Below the pieces are notes generated by a model that made no database searches, was not told the origin of the DNA, and was given only the letters and a program-made list of their open reading frames with translations. From the NCBI RefSeq assembly GCF_029227915.1, contig NC_079879.1, forward strand, positions 20,354,501 through 20,414,500: 60,000 bases of DNA. Direction: 5' to 3'. The position numbers and the translations under genes were made by a program. Positions 12,728 to 24,158 of this stretch are shown here, one piece after another (within the stretch, counting starts at the first letter, position 1; every line of letters begins with the position of its first letter). Source of the stretch: Hydractinia symbiolongicarpus (Eukaryota; Cnidaria; Hydrozoa; Anthoathecata; Hydractiniidae).

Positions 12728-15700
12728 CTATAGCTGGATCTCTTTTGGATCTCCACCTCCTTCCATTCTGCAAGTAAAGAAAAACATGTTATTTAATACA
12801 TTTTCGTCGATATTTTGAATAGGGAGACTCGGGTTGTAAAAGTCAACATTAATTAATCGAGGAGTTTTCAGCCTCTAGTGGAAAAATATTTAAGAAGATT
12901 TGAACCACTATATGACTAACACTATATCAATGTTTGTTTTTTCTAGTGTATTTAGCAAGTCTCTCAAAAATTGTGCACTCTAAGTATTTTTGGACTTGTG
13001 AATGAGCTGTCCAGGGAAGCAACATAAAGATGGCACATAAAAACTTTTCTAAAATGTAATTTAAAAAGATTTGAGTAAAAAGTTTTAAATATAGTTCCCT
13101 TTTAAGAAAATTGGAGGAGTTTTGAGAACTTTTTTTTAGAAACGAGGAGAATTAAAGAGTTTTAAGTATGGCAAATGTAAGACTTGTGATAAAACCAAAA
13201 CACAAAAGATTAACACACCTATATTTTGTGTAGCGTCCAAGTTGCGTCAATTGAGCTCCTTCATTTGTGGCGTGACAAGCAAACAGTAGCAAATTACGTG
13301 GTCTCACCATCCAAGCAAAACGCATGAATAACGCAGAATATACACATAGTGCTAAAAAGGTACAAAATTAGGATCACACTGGATTAATAGACACATAAAA
13401 TCAAGCCCTTTTACCCCACTTAAATTTATGGCTTTTAAACTAGATTATTTTCTCGTTTTTTAGGAAAAGGTGTAACGCTTGTCAAAAATATAAGGGTGAA
13501 ATTTAAAGAAGAAGAACAAATAAAATAAGCAAGTAGGCAAACTTGAATAAAGTCACCCACCCGTACTCCACCCCAACACAAAAACGTAAAACACTTGAAT
13601 TATTGGATCACACTCACAAGGTTTACATTTTAAAATAGATTCTATGATTTTACGTGACTTTTTATCATTATGTACAAAATTGACCACAGTAAACGGTTTC
13701 AAAAATTACAACATCACTGCAATGTTCAAAAAAAAAAATTGTGGTTAAAACAACTGAAATAATTAAAGTAAGTATAAGTCATCTTGCAAACAACTTTAGT
13801 TAACAAGAACCTCAGATAATTACATTTGTGAACTTGACCCATTTTTCGTCCTCCTCCCCTAAAACTAATTTCTTCTAATAAGTCGAACCTTTTATTTGTG
13901 AAAATGAAATCAAAAACTAGATAACTGTCAGATTTTAATTTTTATTTAGTTTTTATAAAATCTTGATTAAATATGGATAGATAATGTTGTCTTTAGAGAA
14001 AAATTTCATATACAAGGAGCTCACATGACTTTTTTACTGCTAAGATTGCACCTATTCTGGTAACAGTTGCCCTACCTCTTAAAAAACAACGCTTTAATTC
14101 AAGCTATAATCTCATTTTAGACTAAATTTGACTTAACGGAAGCTTTGCTAAACTCAAACATTCATTAATGGAACTCTTTTCCTCAGTCTCTTTGAGGTTC
14201 AGATTACAAAAAGTTAACTGTAATTAGATCAATTCGCAAAAAGAAACTACTTTGACTGTACTGAAAAAAAATTTCGCACATATAAAATTTAAACGTAGAA
14301 AGAGTTTTGAACTACATTATTGATGCTTTTCTAATGTTTCATGAAAAAATTAATACACACTTTTTCGCGCAAATAATTTTGAGCGTAATAGTACTACAAT
14401 ATCCAAATGGCGCGATTTTTAATAATTTCTGCTTGGGATAAAATATACCTTAAGTGGATAAATTTTCGCGTGGATTAATTTTCGCGGTTTTCGCGAATTT
14501 TGGCCATTTTCGCGAAATTTAGTCCACATGAAAATTTTAAAGGCCCTTGATTCGCAAAAATTAATCCATGCAAAATTATTTGAAATTTTACAATCGCGAA
14601 AATAAAAGTTCGCGAAATCAAAGAAAAAAATCAAATTTTTGTACTTGATAATATTTTTACGTTTATCTTTCTCAGCAGAACATCGAAAATACTAACAAGT
14701 AGTCTACATCTTTCAAGTAGATTATAAATAAATCAAACTCAATCTATAATAATTGTATTATTCTTGTTCTTATTTTTGGCTGGACCTCCATTCCTGTTAA
14801 AGAAGGACCGAATATCCTTTGATTTCGGTACGTTTGTTTGGTCAGGCGCTTTTCTCTTCTTCTTCTTATTTCTCTTTGATTTGGATCGGCAATAACAACT
14901 GGTATTTGTTCAATAAATGATCCCATAATAATTTCTTCGTTCGGCTCACAATAAAGTTTGAGTAGGAGTTCCTCATATCTTTTCAAAAGAAGATGTCCCA
15001 GGACACTAGCTGGCATTGTTACTTTGATGATGCATGGAACTTCCAAACCCCCCTGAAATAACGGGGATTGTCGATAGTGTGTAGCTGTCAGTTCTGCTTC
15101 CATATTGGCACCTTTGTCCAACAGAAACTTTGTTGGCCGAGATATCTCCCTCTGCAATTGGCCATCGGTTGTTTGGACACCACCATCAGCTTGTAATGTT
15201 TTGATTTTGAACATGTCAAAGACATTATTTTCTTCGAATAAACTTTTCTTCCTCAGATGGGCCCCAAACATCACGAGACACGTGAAAACCACGAATAGCA
15301 TTTTGTCTTTGTTTTTACAAGTGAAGTTTTTGCAAGTTATTATATTATTCTTGGATAAAAAGTAAACATTCGAAACTTGAAAGCGAACTATCTATGGCTA
15401 GATGTGAACAGTGCCTAATAGAAAGAAACACTTGTCTATTTTTATAAAAGGAGCTTAAAGATTCGAATTCGAAATAAGGTGTTCCATTTCCAGATATGGA
15501 TAGGACTTTAGGGAGAAATACTTAAGTGTGTATGTACCCCTAAAATTCGAATTTGAAATAAAACGTTCTATTTGTAGATGTGAGGGGATGTGAGCAGCGC
15601 TTTAAAGAGAAAAAGACACAGGGTAGATAAAGCTTTACAAAGTAAAAACATTCAAATTTTCTACACAATAAACATTGATTGTGTTTCGCTGTGAAAAGTG

Positions 15701-18700
15701 GAAATAAGGTGTCTCGTTTTGGTTCCAGCTTGAATCATGTCTATCCTTCAAAGCCTTGGTAAGATTAAAGAAATGAGAAACAGTGCTGTGGCTAAAGAAA
15801 AGCAAGCTAACTCGGATTTTACTGTTGAAAAATCAAATGAATCTTCAAAGAGGTTGCCATTAACAACCCAACAACAGCCATGTCACTCAGAGACAGGTCT
15901 TGGTGTTTTGGATTTCGATGCAGTTTCAACGGCAGTAAGTGAAAACAACTTAAAGACTAAAACAGAACGATATTACAAGTACACAGACGAAGAGAGATTC
16001 AATATAGGAAAACATACAGCAGAATTCGGTGCAAAGAGCGCGTTAAGAAAGTTCAAGGGACGATTCCCAAATTTAAATGAGAGAACCACACGTTCGATGA
16101 GGGAGAAGTATGAGAAAGAGATAAGATTGGCAAATCTTCAAGGACGTGATCCAGAGATGAAGTTAAAATCCAAGCGGCGTGGACGACGACGAAAGTGAAG
16201 CTCAAATCCAGTCAAATTCTCTCTTGGAAGGCTCAAAATACATAAGTGAATCTGGAAGAGATGGAGAGGAGGAAAGCGATTGTGAGTATGTTGATAGAGA
16301 TGGAGTTGATGATGACGAAGGAGACGATCCTTTCGATAACGAGTCGGAGTCGGATGATGATGATGAAAATGAGGAATGAAGATCATAAGATTTTTTTTCA
16401 TTTACTGTATTTAGGTAGACTTTCTAACAAAACATGTTACAATCAAAAAATATTACGAGTTCAACTCTTCATTTCAATTATAAACTCTAGTAACCTCCTA
16501 AAAGTACATTCTTTGAAGTTTTTTGAAAGCTTTTGAGTGACTTTGTCTGCCTTTGTTCGATTAAAAAACACACATCTCTTTTCTAGTTACAATTTATATA
16601 ATCGCGAAATTAAATAAAGAAGGCCTAATTCGCGAAATTTAATCCACACGAAAATTATAAAGACCCTTGATTCGCGAAATTTAATCCACGCGAAATCTTT
16701 AAATTCTCGTCTCGCGAAAATTAGTACACACGAAAATTTATCCACTTAAGGTAGGTAGGATTCTAATGTATAAAAGCAATCACTAAAACTGTGGTCATTA
16801 TAACCCCAGTAAATCATGCTTTTTTGGAATTTTCAGCTTTTCCTCCAATAGAATATAAATATATCAACCAAACCTCCATCAAACCTTTTTTAAAAATTTG
16901 CACTGAAGAAGAGTTACCTGATGTCATTCTAGGGCTAATCATCTCAGGATCTTTTTTCATATCAGCAATTGCAGCTAATGGGATACCCCAATTCGCAACT
17001 AAACACAGGATGGTTGGGTTACAATAAAAACAAAACAAAATACATTAATGCGCTATTGTTGTTTTCTGACTAATTTTAATGAGAAACTTTGAGTTTCGTC
17101 TAATTTCTAAAAAATCCAAATAATCTTATAGGAATAAATTACTTACCAGGCCCCCAGAAATGCTGTGTTCATATTGGATATAGAAAAAAAAGACATACAG
17201 ATAGTGGATCTTGGTCAAAAAACCAACTATTTACCGTTATTATGCGAGTCAGTAAGTTGAAAGGCAATCTGCTTTAACACACGGATAAAAGATATCTAAT
17301 GAAATTTTTGTGCACATCTAATTTTTGTGCAGAGCTGGTGGTAACAATTGGTGGCAAAAAATAGTTTAATTCTTGGCTGCATAAAAATTAATGTGTACAG
17401 AATGTTTCCTTTCAGATGTGTGAAATTTAGATTGTGCAAAACATTTATTTCAATAAACAAAAATAGCTTTGTAACACATCAGCAATTAAAAATGATCTTT
17501 TTTATAAAATTAAAAGTTAAACTTTTAATTTGTACATATATATACAACGATCTAAAATCTCAGGAAAATTAACTGTTCATTGAATTTAGGTACACAAAAA
17601 ATGTGCAAGTTTGAATTTAAAATCAAGTGATAATCTCGATAATTAAGGTCAAAAATAATAAAAATATCACATAATCAAATAATCACAATAATCAGGCATT
17701 AAAAGACACTAAAAATAGATATTGAAATAAAACAAATTTATTTGTTAATGCTCATTGATGTTTATGATACCTTTTTCAGCACATAAACTACAGGAATGGA
17801 CAACTCACCGTGCTAAAAAAGAAAACAATTTAATTAATATATATATAAACTTTTATTCAAATTTATAAAAATCTAAGAAATTAAAAATCTTGCGAAAAAT
17901 ATATTGTGGTTAAAATTAAATTGTTCATGACAACTTTACGTGTTACTTTTCTGCCACGTAAATACCAGAGCCGAAAGAGCTTACTGCAAAAAATGTAAGC
18001 AAAGAAATTTATCTATAGTTATCTTTGTAATTATCTGTTAAATAAAAAAGAAACCTACTATGTTATTACAATTATTATGAATTAGATAGGCTAGAAATTA
18101 TTTTTAAGAAAAAATATCAATGTCACATGTGCTTCTCTCCACAGCCTCATTTGTTAATTCGCTTCACCAAGATTTTTAATGCTTGCTTTTTGAGCAATAG
18201 AAAAAGATATACTGTGATGTTTGAGACAAGTAGGCAAGTGTTGCAACCACTTTAATCATAAAATAGGCTTTGGAAACAATTCCAGTGTATCTTACATTGA
18301 AATAAGCACATTACCAAATTGAGATGTAAATCCATGCAGCTGTATAGCAAGCAGAGTTGCCTGTTCGTCGCTACAGCTATTTGTTTATATAAGCATGTAT
18401 GAAGAAGGTATACGCTAGCTACATGCGAGCAGCTGACGGTGAACTAAGGTATATAGCTAGCTACAACTTTTTTCAGCCTAACACTCAAACAAGGGTGCCG
18501 ACTCACCAGAAACGCAGAAAAAACCATGGGGCTGTCGGAAGATTTCTTGCGTTTTAAAAAAAAACAAAAAATTTCACCCGGAAAAACCATAATCAACCAA
18601 TGACCTTGCGTGTGTTGCATTTCGGGTGCAATTCCGGGCAGTTACAGACGAAAACCTTGAAAAAAAAAAACAATAAAATGCCCGCCACCGCCCTCACATT

Positions 18701-19218
18701 CTTGCGCAGGTTCGTGTGATAATACTTGTTGAACCAATCACGGGCCAGTATTCAGATTAAGCAGACATTATGAAATGATAGACAAATACCATAATCATAA
18801 TGTTTTGGTGGTGAAACCTTCATAACTACAATACTAGATTTTTCAAGGAACTCTTCTTTTTCTTAAGTCAAATTTTTAATATGTTTTAGATATTGCTTAA
18901 TCTTTGCCATTTTGCGACACTTTAAGGTTGTTTTGCTGGTAAATTCTGTTTAATTAAGATTTCTACTGTGAAGGTTTGAGCGTGAAAAGTCTACTTGTAC
19001 CCTCATCGGAGAGCAAACAAAGGGGATCAATTCGGTCGCAAGAATACGGCGCTTTCAGCAAGTCGGCACTCTCGTACACTTACACTCTAAAATATTTGTG
19101 ACGTCTACCACATAGCTAGCTAGCTACAAATTATTGCCAGTATTTACCTGCATATATAATCCCACCAAAACTCTTTACTCCCTAGTTTTCTTGCAAAAGT
19201 TCTGAACGCTGATGCCAT
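12728..19218 (-). CDS. MPC1: Mitochondrial pyruvate carrier subunit 1
   Basis: Exons: 19218-19148, 17812-17809 (4 nt), 17162-17147 (16 nt), 16998-16918, 13351-13219, 12767-12728; 345 nt, 114 residues. MPC1 pairs with MPC2 in the inner mitochondrial membrane to import pyruvate. Recognised from HFWGP, then [37 protein letters not shown] and [11 protein letters not shown], which follow animal MPC1 in order and at normal length (about 109 residues in human). The start was chosen because [20 protein letters not shown] gives the usual basic amphipathic N-terminus with SKEF and DY in register. Phases join only if both microexons are used. The C-terminus ends [12 protein letters not shown]. The fifth intron, 13352-16917, holds a transposon with two genes. 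Confidence 0.92.
14744..15301 (-). CDS. Unrecognised 185-residue protein carried by the intronic element
   Basis: Intact single-exon ORF with coding-like composition in AT-rich DNA. Residues 1-16 ([16 protein letters not shown]) look like a signal peptide. The middle is mixed alpha/beta ([19 protein letters not shown]). A strongly basic stretch, [14 protein letters not shown], near residue 145 could be a proprotein cleavage or nucleic-acid-binding site. I do not recognise the family. It lies inside the inverted repeats, divergent from the 15737 gene, so it is either cargo or a component of the element. The hydrophobic N-terminus could also come from a wrong start. Confidence 0.5.
   Translation of the reverse strand: MLFVVFTCLVMFGAHLRKKSLFEENNVFDMFKIKTLQADGGVQTTDGQLQREISRPTKFLLDKGANMEAELTATHYRQSPLFQGGLEVPCIIKVTMPASVLGHLLLKRYEELLLKLYCEPNEEIIMGSFIEQIPVVIADPNQREIRRRREKRLTKQTYRNQRIFGPSLTGMEVQPKIRTRIIQLL
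15737..16198 (+). CDS. Transposon-encoded protein with a helix-turn-helix-like region
   Basis: A 153-residue ORF. Residues about 75-125 ([20 protein letters not shown], then [12 protein letters not shown] and [12 protein letters not shown]) resemble the short N-terminal DNA-binding segment of many invertebrate transposon proteins; this is recognition by pattern only. It ends in a basic [11 protein letters not shown] second frame, open through 16379 and overlapping the end, encodes a very acidic tail ([11 protein letters not shown]). Either a frameshift split one protein or an intron joins them. No DDE catalytic domain follows, consistent with loss of the transposase core. Confidence 0.55.
   Translation: MSILQSLGKIKEMRNSAVAKEKQANSDFTVEKSNESSKRLPLTTQQQPCHSETGLGVLDFDAVSTAVSENNLKTKTERYYKYTDEERFNIGKHTAEFGAKSALRKFKGRFPNLNERTTRSMREKYEKEIRLANLQGRDPEMKLKSKRRGRRRK
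16179..16379 (+). pseudogene. Acidic tail in a shifted frame after the helix-turn-helix ORF
   Basis: Starts inside the end of the 15737 ORF in another frame and has no ATG. It is rich in Asp, Glu and Ser ([12 protein letters not shown]). Basic-then-acidic order is common in transposon DNA-binding proteins, so this probably belongs to the upstream ORF. Confidence 0.45.
18187..18332 (+). repeat. Dispersed repeat, diverged copy of 10083-10250
   Basis: Shares TTTTTGAGCAATAGAAAAAG, GTTGCAACCA and GTATCTTACATTG with the other copy, with several indels. Lies in the first MPC1 intron. Confidence 0.6.
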
Positions 19219-19832
19219 TTTTACTTAATATCTAGAAAAGAGTTGCACATTCAAACCAAGAACACTCTAGCATCTAGCTAGCTAGCCAGCTAGCTGTATT
19301 AGCTATAGTTAGCTATACTGGTTAATTGCCTTAGAAATAGCTCAAGGAAATTTTTAACATAACGTTTCACATATAATTACTAATCAATACAAAAACAGCA
19401 GTGCAAAAAAAACACAACACAAGGACCCTTAGACAACAGGCAAACACAACCCAAAGAATCGAAGATAGTAGTTACCGATTATCACTTTCAGTTAGATTAA
19501 ACCGTGGTTGATAAGTTCCGCAAAGCTGGTTTTCCGCTAAGAAAATTATACACGCGCGAGCACGAGGGCTATTTACAATGCCCGCCTCGTTTTTCGCGCT
19601 TCGCTTGTCGATTTTTAATTTTCATTTACAAAAAGGCGCCAAAATTAGAATGAAAAAGGAAAATATTTTATTTTAATAAAAAAAGATAAAAATTTGTCGC
19701 TATAAATAAAAAAGATAAAACTTGCTATAACACAAAACAGTTCTTCCCTTCTCTTCCTCCTATTTTCGAGGTTCATATTGCATCACGTGCGAGCTCGTTC
19801 CCACGGTTTTTTGTCTTTCAAGCGCATTTTAT
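19219..19832. other. MPC1 upstream region up to the Polinton end
   Basis: The 5' flank of MPC1, with TAGC-rich simple sequence at 19267-19312 and a CG-richer stretch at 19545-19615. No TATA box is well placed. A Polinton begins about 615 bp upstream of the MPC1 start codon and may cut through the original promoter region. Confidence 0.5.
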
Positions 19833-20086
19833 CTAAAAACGCGAAAATGCGCTTGAACGCACCACGCATTTTCCGAAAATGCGCCAGAAATTTTTGTGAC
19901 GTCACGATATCATCCCTCAAATGAGTCATCCGCATTATCGAGGGAATTCCCCGGTTCCACAAATCATGTCACAATCACACGAAAATATGCTGACATCAAC
20001 ATAATCCCACGCATGCGTAATAGCGGCTAGCGGGAATAATGCTGACATCAACAAAAAATAGAGATTGCGCAATCGAGTAGGGGAAA
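19833..20086 (+). repeat. Polinton left terminal inverted repeat
   Basis: About 254 bp matching 35658-35912 in reverse complement with few differences. It includes a CGAAAATGCGCTTG segment and two copies of ATGCTGACATCAAC. Just outside it, CAAGCGCATTTT is the inverse of the inner AAAATGCGCTTG, so the end can fold into a hairpin. Confidence 0.93.
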
Positions 20087-20186
20087 GTCCCGATATCAAA
20101 GCCCGGCCGCGCTAGACCGCCGATTGAACTCAATATATAATAATAAAGCTGAGTTGGTTCAAGAATGCAATCAGTAAAATTTATAA

Positions 20187-23100
20187 CACCGTATCAGCAA
20201 AGCTCTTGCTGATCGATTACAGAGCGCGAGGGATACCGCTGCATACTATTACAACAGGGCAAGGGAGCAAATTTCGCGAACGCTTTATGATGAAGTTCAG
20301 GAGGAGGCACGAGAAGGGCATGGCCCCGAGGAGTCTACCGAAAGCACTGAGCCTGTTGAACGCAAAGAGGCAATGAATGGAGCTTACAAGAGCTTTCAAT
20401 TGGACGGGCGTGGTAAGACGGATATTGACAGTTACATCGAGCTTGTGAGAGCACAAGTAGAGAACCTTATTGAAGAGCAGATAGGTACGTTAAATGCCGC
20501 TAAAATTCAGATGCATCTATTGGTAATGTGGAAGAAGCAAGAAGAGGTGGTGCTAGAGTTAGACGGTGGGGATGATGCCAGAGCTACTCACGAAGTGAAA
20601 GTTGAAAAGGTATTCAACAGCAAGATGGTAGAAGTGTTCCAGGGCAGCGACATCGAAGAACTACTACAGGCTATTTTCGCACACCTCAAGACACAAGTGG
20701 AGCACCCCGCGTTACCAAAGTCTGGTTTTACCATCGATCACATTATGCACCTGGACATCGACCTTCACAAGCTCCAGTTGATGCGCGGGTCTTCGTACAT
20801 TAAGTTGCCTTCATGGATTGGTTTGAAAAAAGCTTAGATTAATCCAAAGAACAAGGATGAAGAATGTTTCAAGTGGGCCCTGATCGCGGCGCTTCATCAT
20901 GAAGAGATTGCAAAAGATCCGCAGCGCATTAGTAAGTTGCGACCCTTTGTAAATCAATATAACTGGGAGGGACTCGAGTTTCCAGTAGCCTTCAACAAGA
21001 TCGGTAAGTTTGAAGAGCAGATCCCCGAGGTTGCGGTTAACGTGCTCTTCGTTAAGACTATCTATATCGGTAGCAGGTCTGAGTATAATACCAAGCGTGA
21101 TAAGCAGGCTAACTTGCTGATGATCACCGATGGTGAGAGCAGACACTACACAGCGGTGATATCCATATCCAGACTGCTAGGGTCCTTGAATGCAAAGCAT
21201 AATGGGAGCTACCACTTCTGCGTGAATTGCTTGAACGGTTTCGTGAATTGCTCGAACGAATACTGTTCAAGCCACGGCCAGGTCAACATCAAGATGCCTA
21301 CCGAGAAGGAAAAATGGTTGCAATTCCAGGACGGTCAATGCCAGTTCAAGGTAGCCTTTATGATGTATGCGGATTTTGAGAGCATCTTGAAACCGTAGAT
21401 CAACCAGAGCAACCGAAGGCTGAGAAGGGTGGGGGTCCATACACAGAGAAGCTCGCACATCATGTACCATGTGGCTGGTGCTTATATAGTACGTTTGAAT
21501 ATGGGGATGTACCCGATCCACTAAGGCCCTACCGTGGGAAGGACTGCGTGGAGAAGTTTGTGGACACGCTGGAGGTTGAGGTAAAGAGGCTGTATGAGCT
21601 CTATCCACAGCAGCCAATGACAGAGCTGACGGATGTGTTGAAGAGAGAGCACGAAGCAGCAGAAAGCTGTCACATATGCTTAAAACCATTTGGTGATCCC
21701 GAGAAACGCAAAGTCAGAGACCACTTCCACTATACGGGGTTGTATCGAGGTGCTGCACACGATCTCTGCAACTTGAGGTATAGGATCCCGAGCTTTGTGC
21801 CGATAGCCTTTCACAATTTAAGCGGATATGACGCGCACTTATTCATTAGAGAACTCGGGCGTAAATTCAACAAGGATAATATAAGGGTTATTGCTGAGAA
21901 CAAGGAGAAGTACATCTCTTTCAGTGTTTCAATCCCGGTCACGCTGGCAGGTCTGACTGATAGGAATGGAAAACCTGTGGAGAAAATGGTGGAGCTCCGG
22001 TTTATCGACAGCTACCGCTTCATGGAATATAGCCCGGATGCCTTATCATGTAGTTTAATAGATAAGCAATGCAAACATCTAAGACGCCGCGTTGAAGACA
22101 ATGATGAGCTATTCAAGCTCATGCGGCGGAAGGGTGTGTACCCGTATGAGTACGTTGATAGCTGGGAAAGATTCAAAGAGCGGATGTTACCCCCGAAAGA
22201 AGCATTCTACAGTAAGTTGAATATGAAGGGTATTAGCGATGAGGATTATGAGCATGCACAAAAGGTATGGAATGCAATTGGATGTGTGACTCTTGGTGAT
22301 TACCACGACGTGTACTTGAACACTGATGTTCTGCTGCTGGCTGATGTGTTTGAAACTTTTCGCGATACCTGCCAAGAGCACTATGGCTTGGATCCTGCAC
22401 ATTTCTACACCTCTCCCGGTTTAGCCTGGAGGGCTGCCCTCAAGGAAACCAAAGTTAAGCCGGAGCTCCTCACAGACATCGACATGCTCTTGATGTTCAA
22501 AAAGGACCTACGGGGAGGGATCACACAAGCCGTGAAAAGGTATGCCAAAGCCAACAACTTATATATGCCGGACTACAAGGCCGACGAAGCCAGCACTTTC
22601 CTTCAGTATCTAGATGCCAACAATTTATACGGATGGGCGATGGTTCAGAACCTTCCAACGAAGGGCTTTAGATGGATCAAGGACCCCGAAAAGTTCACAC
22701 CCGAGTTCATCGAGAAATTGGTGGAGAAAAACGACAAGGGGTACATCCTCGAAGTTGACGTTGAGTATCTGCAGGCTTTGCACAAGACCCATAACGACTT
22801 GCCCTTCCTGCCAGAGACTATGACGGTTGGGAAGGTGCGAAAGTTAGTACCTAACTTATATAACAAGCAAAGGTATGTGGTGCATCTCAGAACCTTGAAC
22901 CAGGCGCTGAAGCATGGTTTGGTGTTGACGAAAGTACACCGCGCGATCACGTTTTAACAAGAGGCGTGGTTGAAGCCGTATATAGACAAGAATACCCAGC
23001 TCCGTACCAAAGCGAAGACTAAATCTGAGCAGGACTTTTTCAAGCTCATGAACAACAGTGTGTTCGGTAAAACCACGGAGAATTTACGGAATCACCGAGA

Positions 23101-23580
23101 CATGAAGCTGATTACCGATGAGCAGCAGTACAAGAAGTATGTCCAAAAACCCAACTTCAAAGATAGTGTACGGTTCAGCGAGAACTTGATCGGCGTGGGG
23201 ATGGGGAAACTCAAGATCACCATGAACAATCCCGTGTATCTTAGCAAGCCATAATGGACATGAGTAATCTCGTGATATACGAGTTCCACCACGACTATAT
23301 GAAGCCGAAATACGGAAAGAGAGCCCAGCTGTGCTATACGGACACTGACTCCCTCGTGTATGAGCTCGAGACCGAAGACTTCTATAAGGATATCGCGGGA
23401 GATGTAGAGGCAAGGTTTGATACTAGCGGGTATGTTGAACAACGACCGCTACCTCTGGGTAAGAACAAGAAAGTCATAGACCTTATGAAGGATGAGCTTA
23501 ACGGTAAGATCATGACAGAGTTTATCCCGCTTAGGTCGAAGATGTACGCGTACAAAAATGTGCATCAAATGTCTCGATAA
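20187..23580 (+). pseudogene. Polinton protein-primed DNA polymerase B, disrupted
   Basis: Family B polymerase of the protein-primed type (DNA_pol_B_2), which replicates Polinton DNA. In order: a zinc-binding-like region (CVNCLNGF, about 21218), exonuclease motif YADFES (about 21367), HICLKPF and an HFH segment (21670-21735), motif A with LDANNLYGWAM (22611), motif B KLMNNSVFGKT (23042) and motif C YTDTDSLVY (23335). Reading is broken by an in-frame TAG at 20835-20837, a frameshift near 21396, a TAA at 22955-22957, a frameshift near 23250 and loss of frame near 23570. No ATG is in frame upstream of 20373, although the frame is open back to 20187; an ATG at 20165 lies in another frame. Confidence 0.93.
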
Positions 23581-23587
23581 AAAGAAG

Positions 23588-24158
23588 GCGTCACGGGAAC
23601 GTAGCAAATGCCCGCATAGAAAACATAGACACGGATGCCCCATATGTTATTTCCCTGGGTATCAATATAACCGAATTTGAGCAACGTGAAAAACCTATCG
23701 ACAAGCGTCAGGCTTTGAAAGATGCAATACGCCAAGGCAAACAGCACCACCTACACAAGAAATGCACAGAATGCTTTATTGACAAAGCATCACTCGAAGT
23801 GATCGACAAGATACACATTGAGTTCGTTCAGCGTGTGATTCAGGAAAAGGGGTCAAAGACAGCCAAGGCACTATCAACCCTCGCGATAAGCATGTACACC
23901 AAGGCTATAAGTAACGTAGTGCCCCTCGATAGCCCCGAAGGCTTGAGGCAAGATATCGAGGAGGAACCGATCAACAGGGACAGTATGGCTGACTTGGGGA
24001 TTCTAGTGTACTCAGCTTTTGAAAGCTTTTGACACCTCTTTTAGTCGCTGCGCATACTGTAAACCACTGTCAACTCTCCATGTCCAAGATAGCTGAAGAG
24101 AAGGTTGATGAAGAGCAAGAAAAGAATGGGAAACAGTCTATCGAAGATATCGTGAAAT
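23588..24158 (+). pseudogene. Unrecognised Polinton protein downstream of the polymerase
   Basis: A coding-like frame begins near 23588 without an ATG (includes INITEFEQREKPIDKRQALK, ECFIDKASLEVIDK and GSKTAKALSTLAISMYTKAI) and stops at 24032. A shift near 24020 opens a frame to 24158 ending in the acidic SKIAEEKVDEEQEK. It could be a separate helical protein or a polymerase C-terminal extension; the break at 23580 hides which. Family not recognised. Confidence 0.5.

Larger units (their letters stand above)
14447..16752 (+). mobile_element. 2.3 kb DNA element with terminal inverted repeats, in an MPC1 intron
   Basis: Left end ACCTTAAGTGGATAAATTTT and right end AAATTTATCCACTTAAGGT are inverted copies. 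The inverted regions are about 150-190 bp and built from repeats of TTCGCGAAATTTAATCCAC. Between them are a minus-strand gene (14744-15301) and a plus-strand gene (15737-16379). If the symmetric TTAA just inside each end is the target duplication, the element would be piggyBac- or Kolobok-like with ends GTGGATAAA. If the repeat really starts at ACC, no target duplication is visible. No catalytic transposase was found, so it is probably non-autonomous or internally deleted. Confidence 0.7.

Noticed and set aside
23580-23700. Cys/His-rich reading KCPHRKHRHGCPICYF as a zinc finger
   Set aside because: A different frame across the same bases has better coding character and continues into the next ORF.
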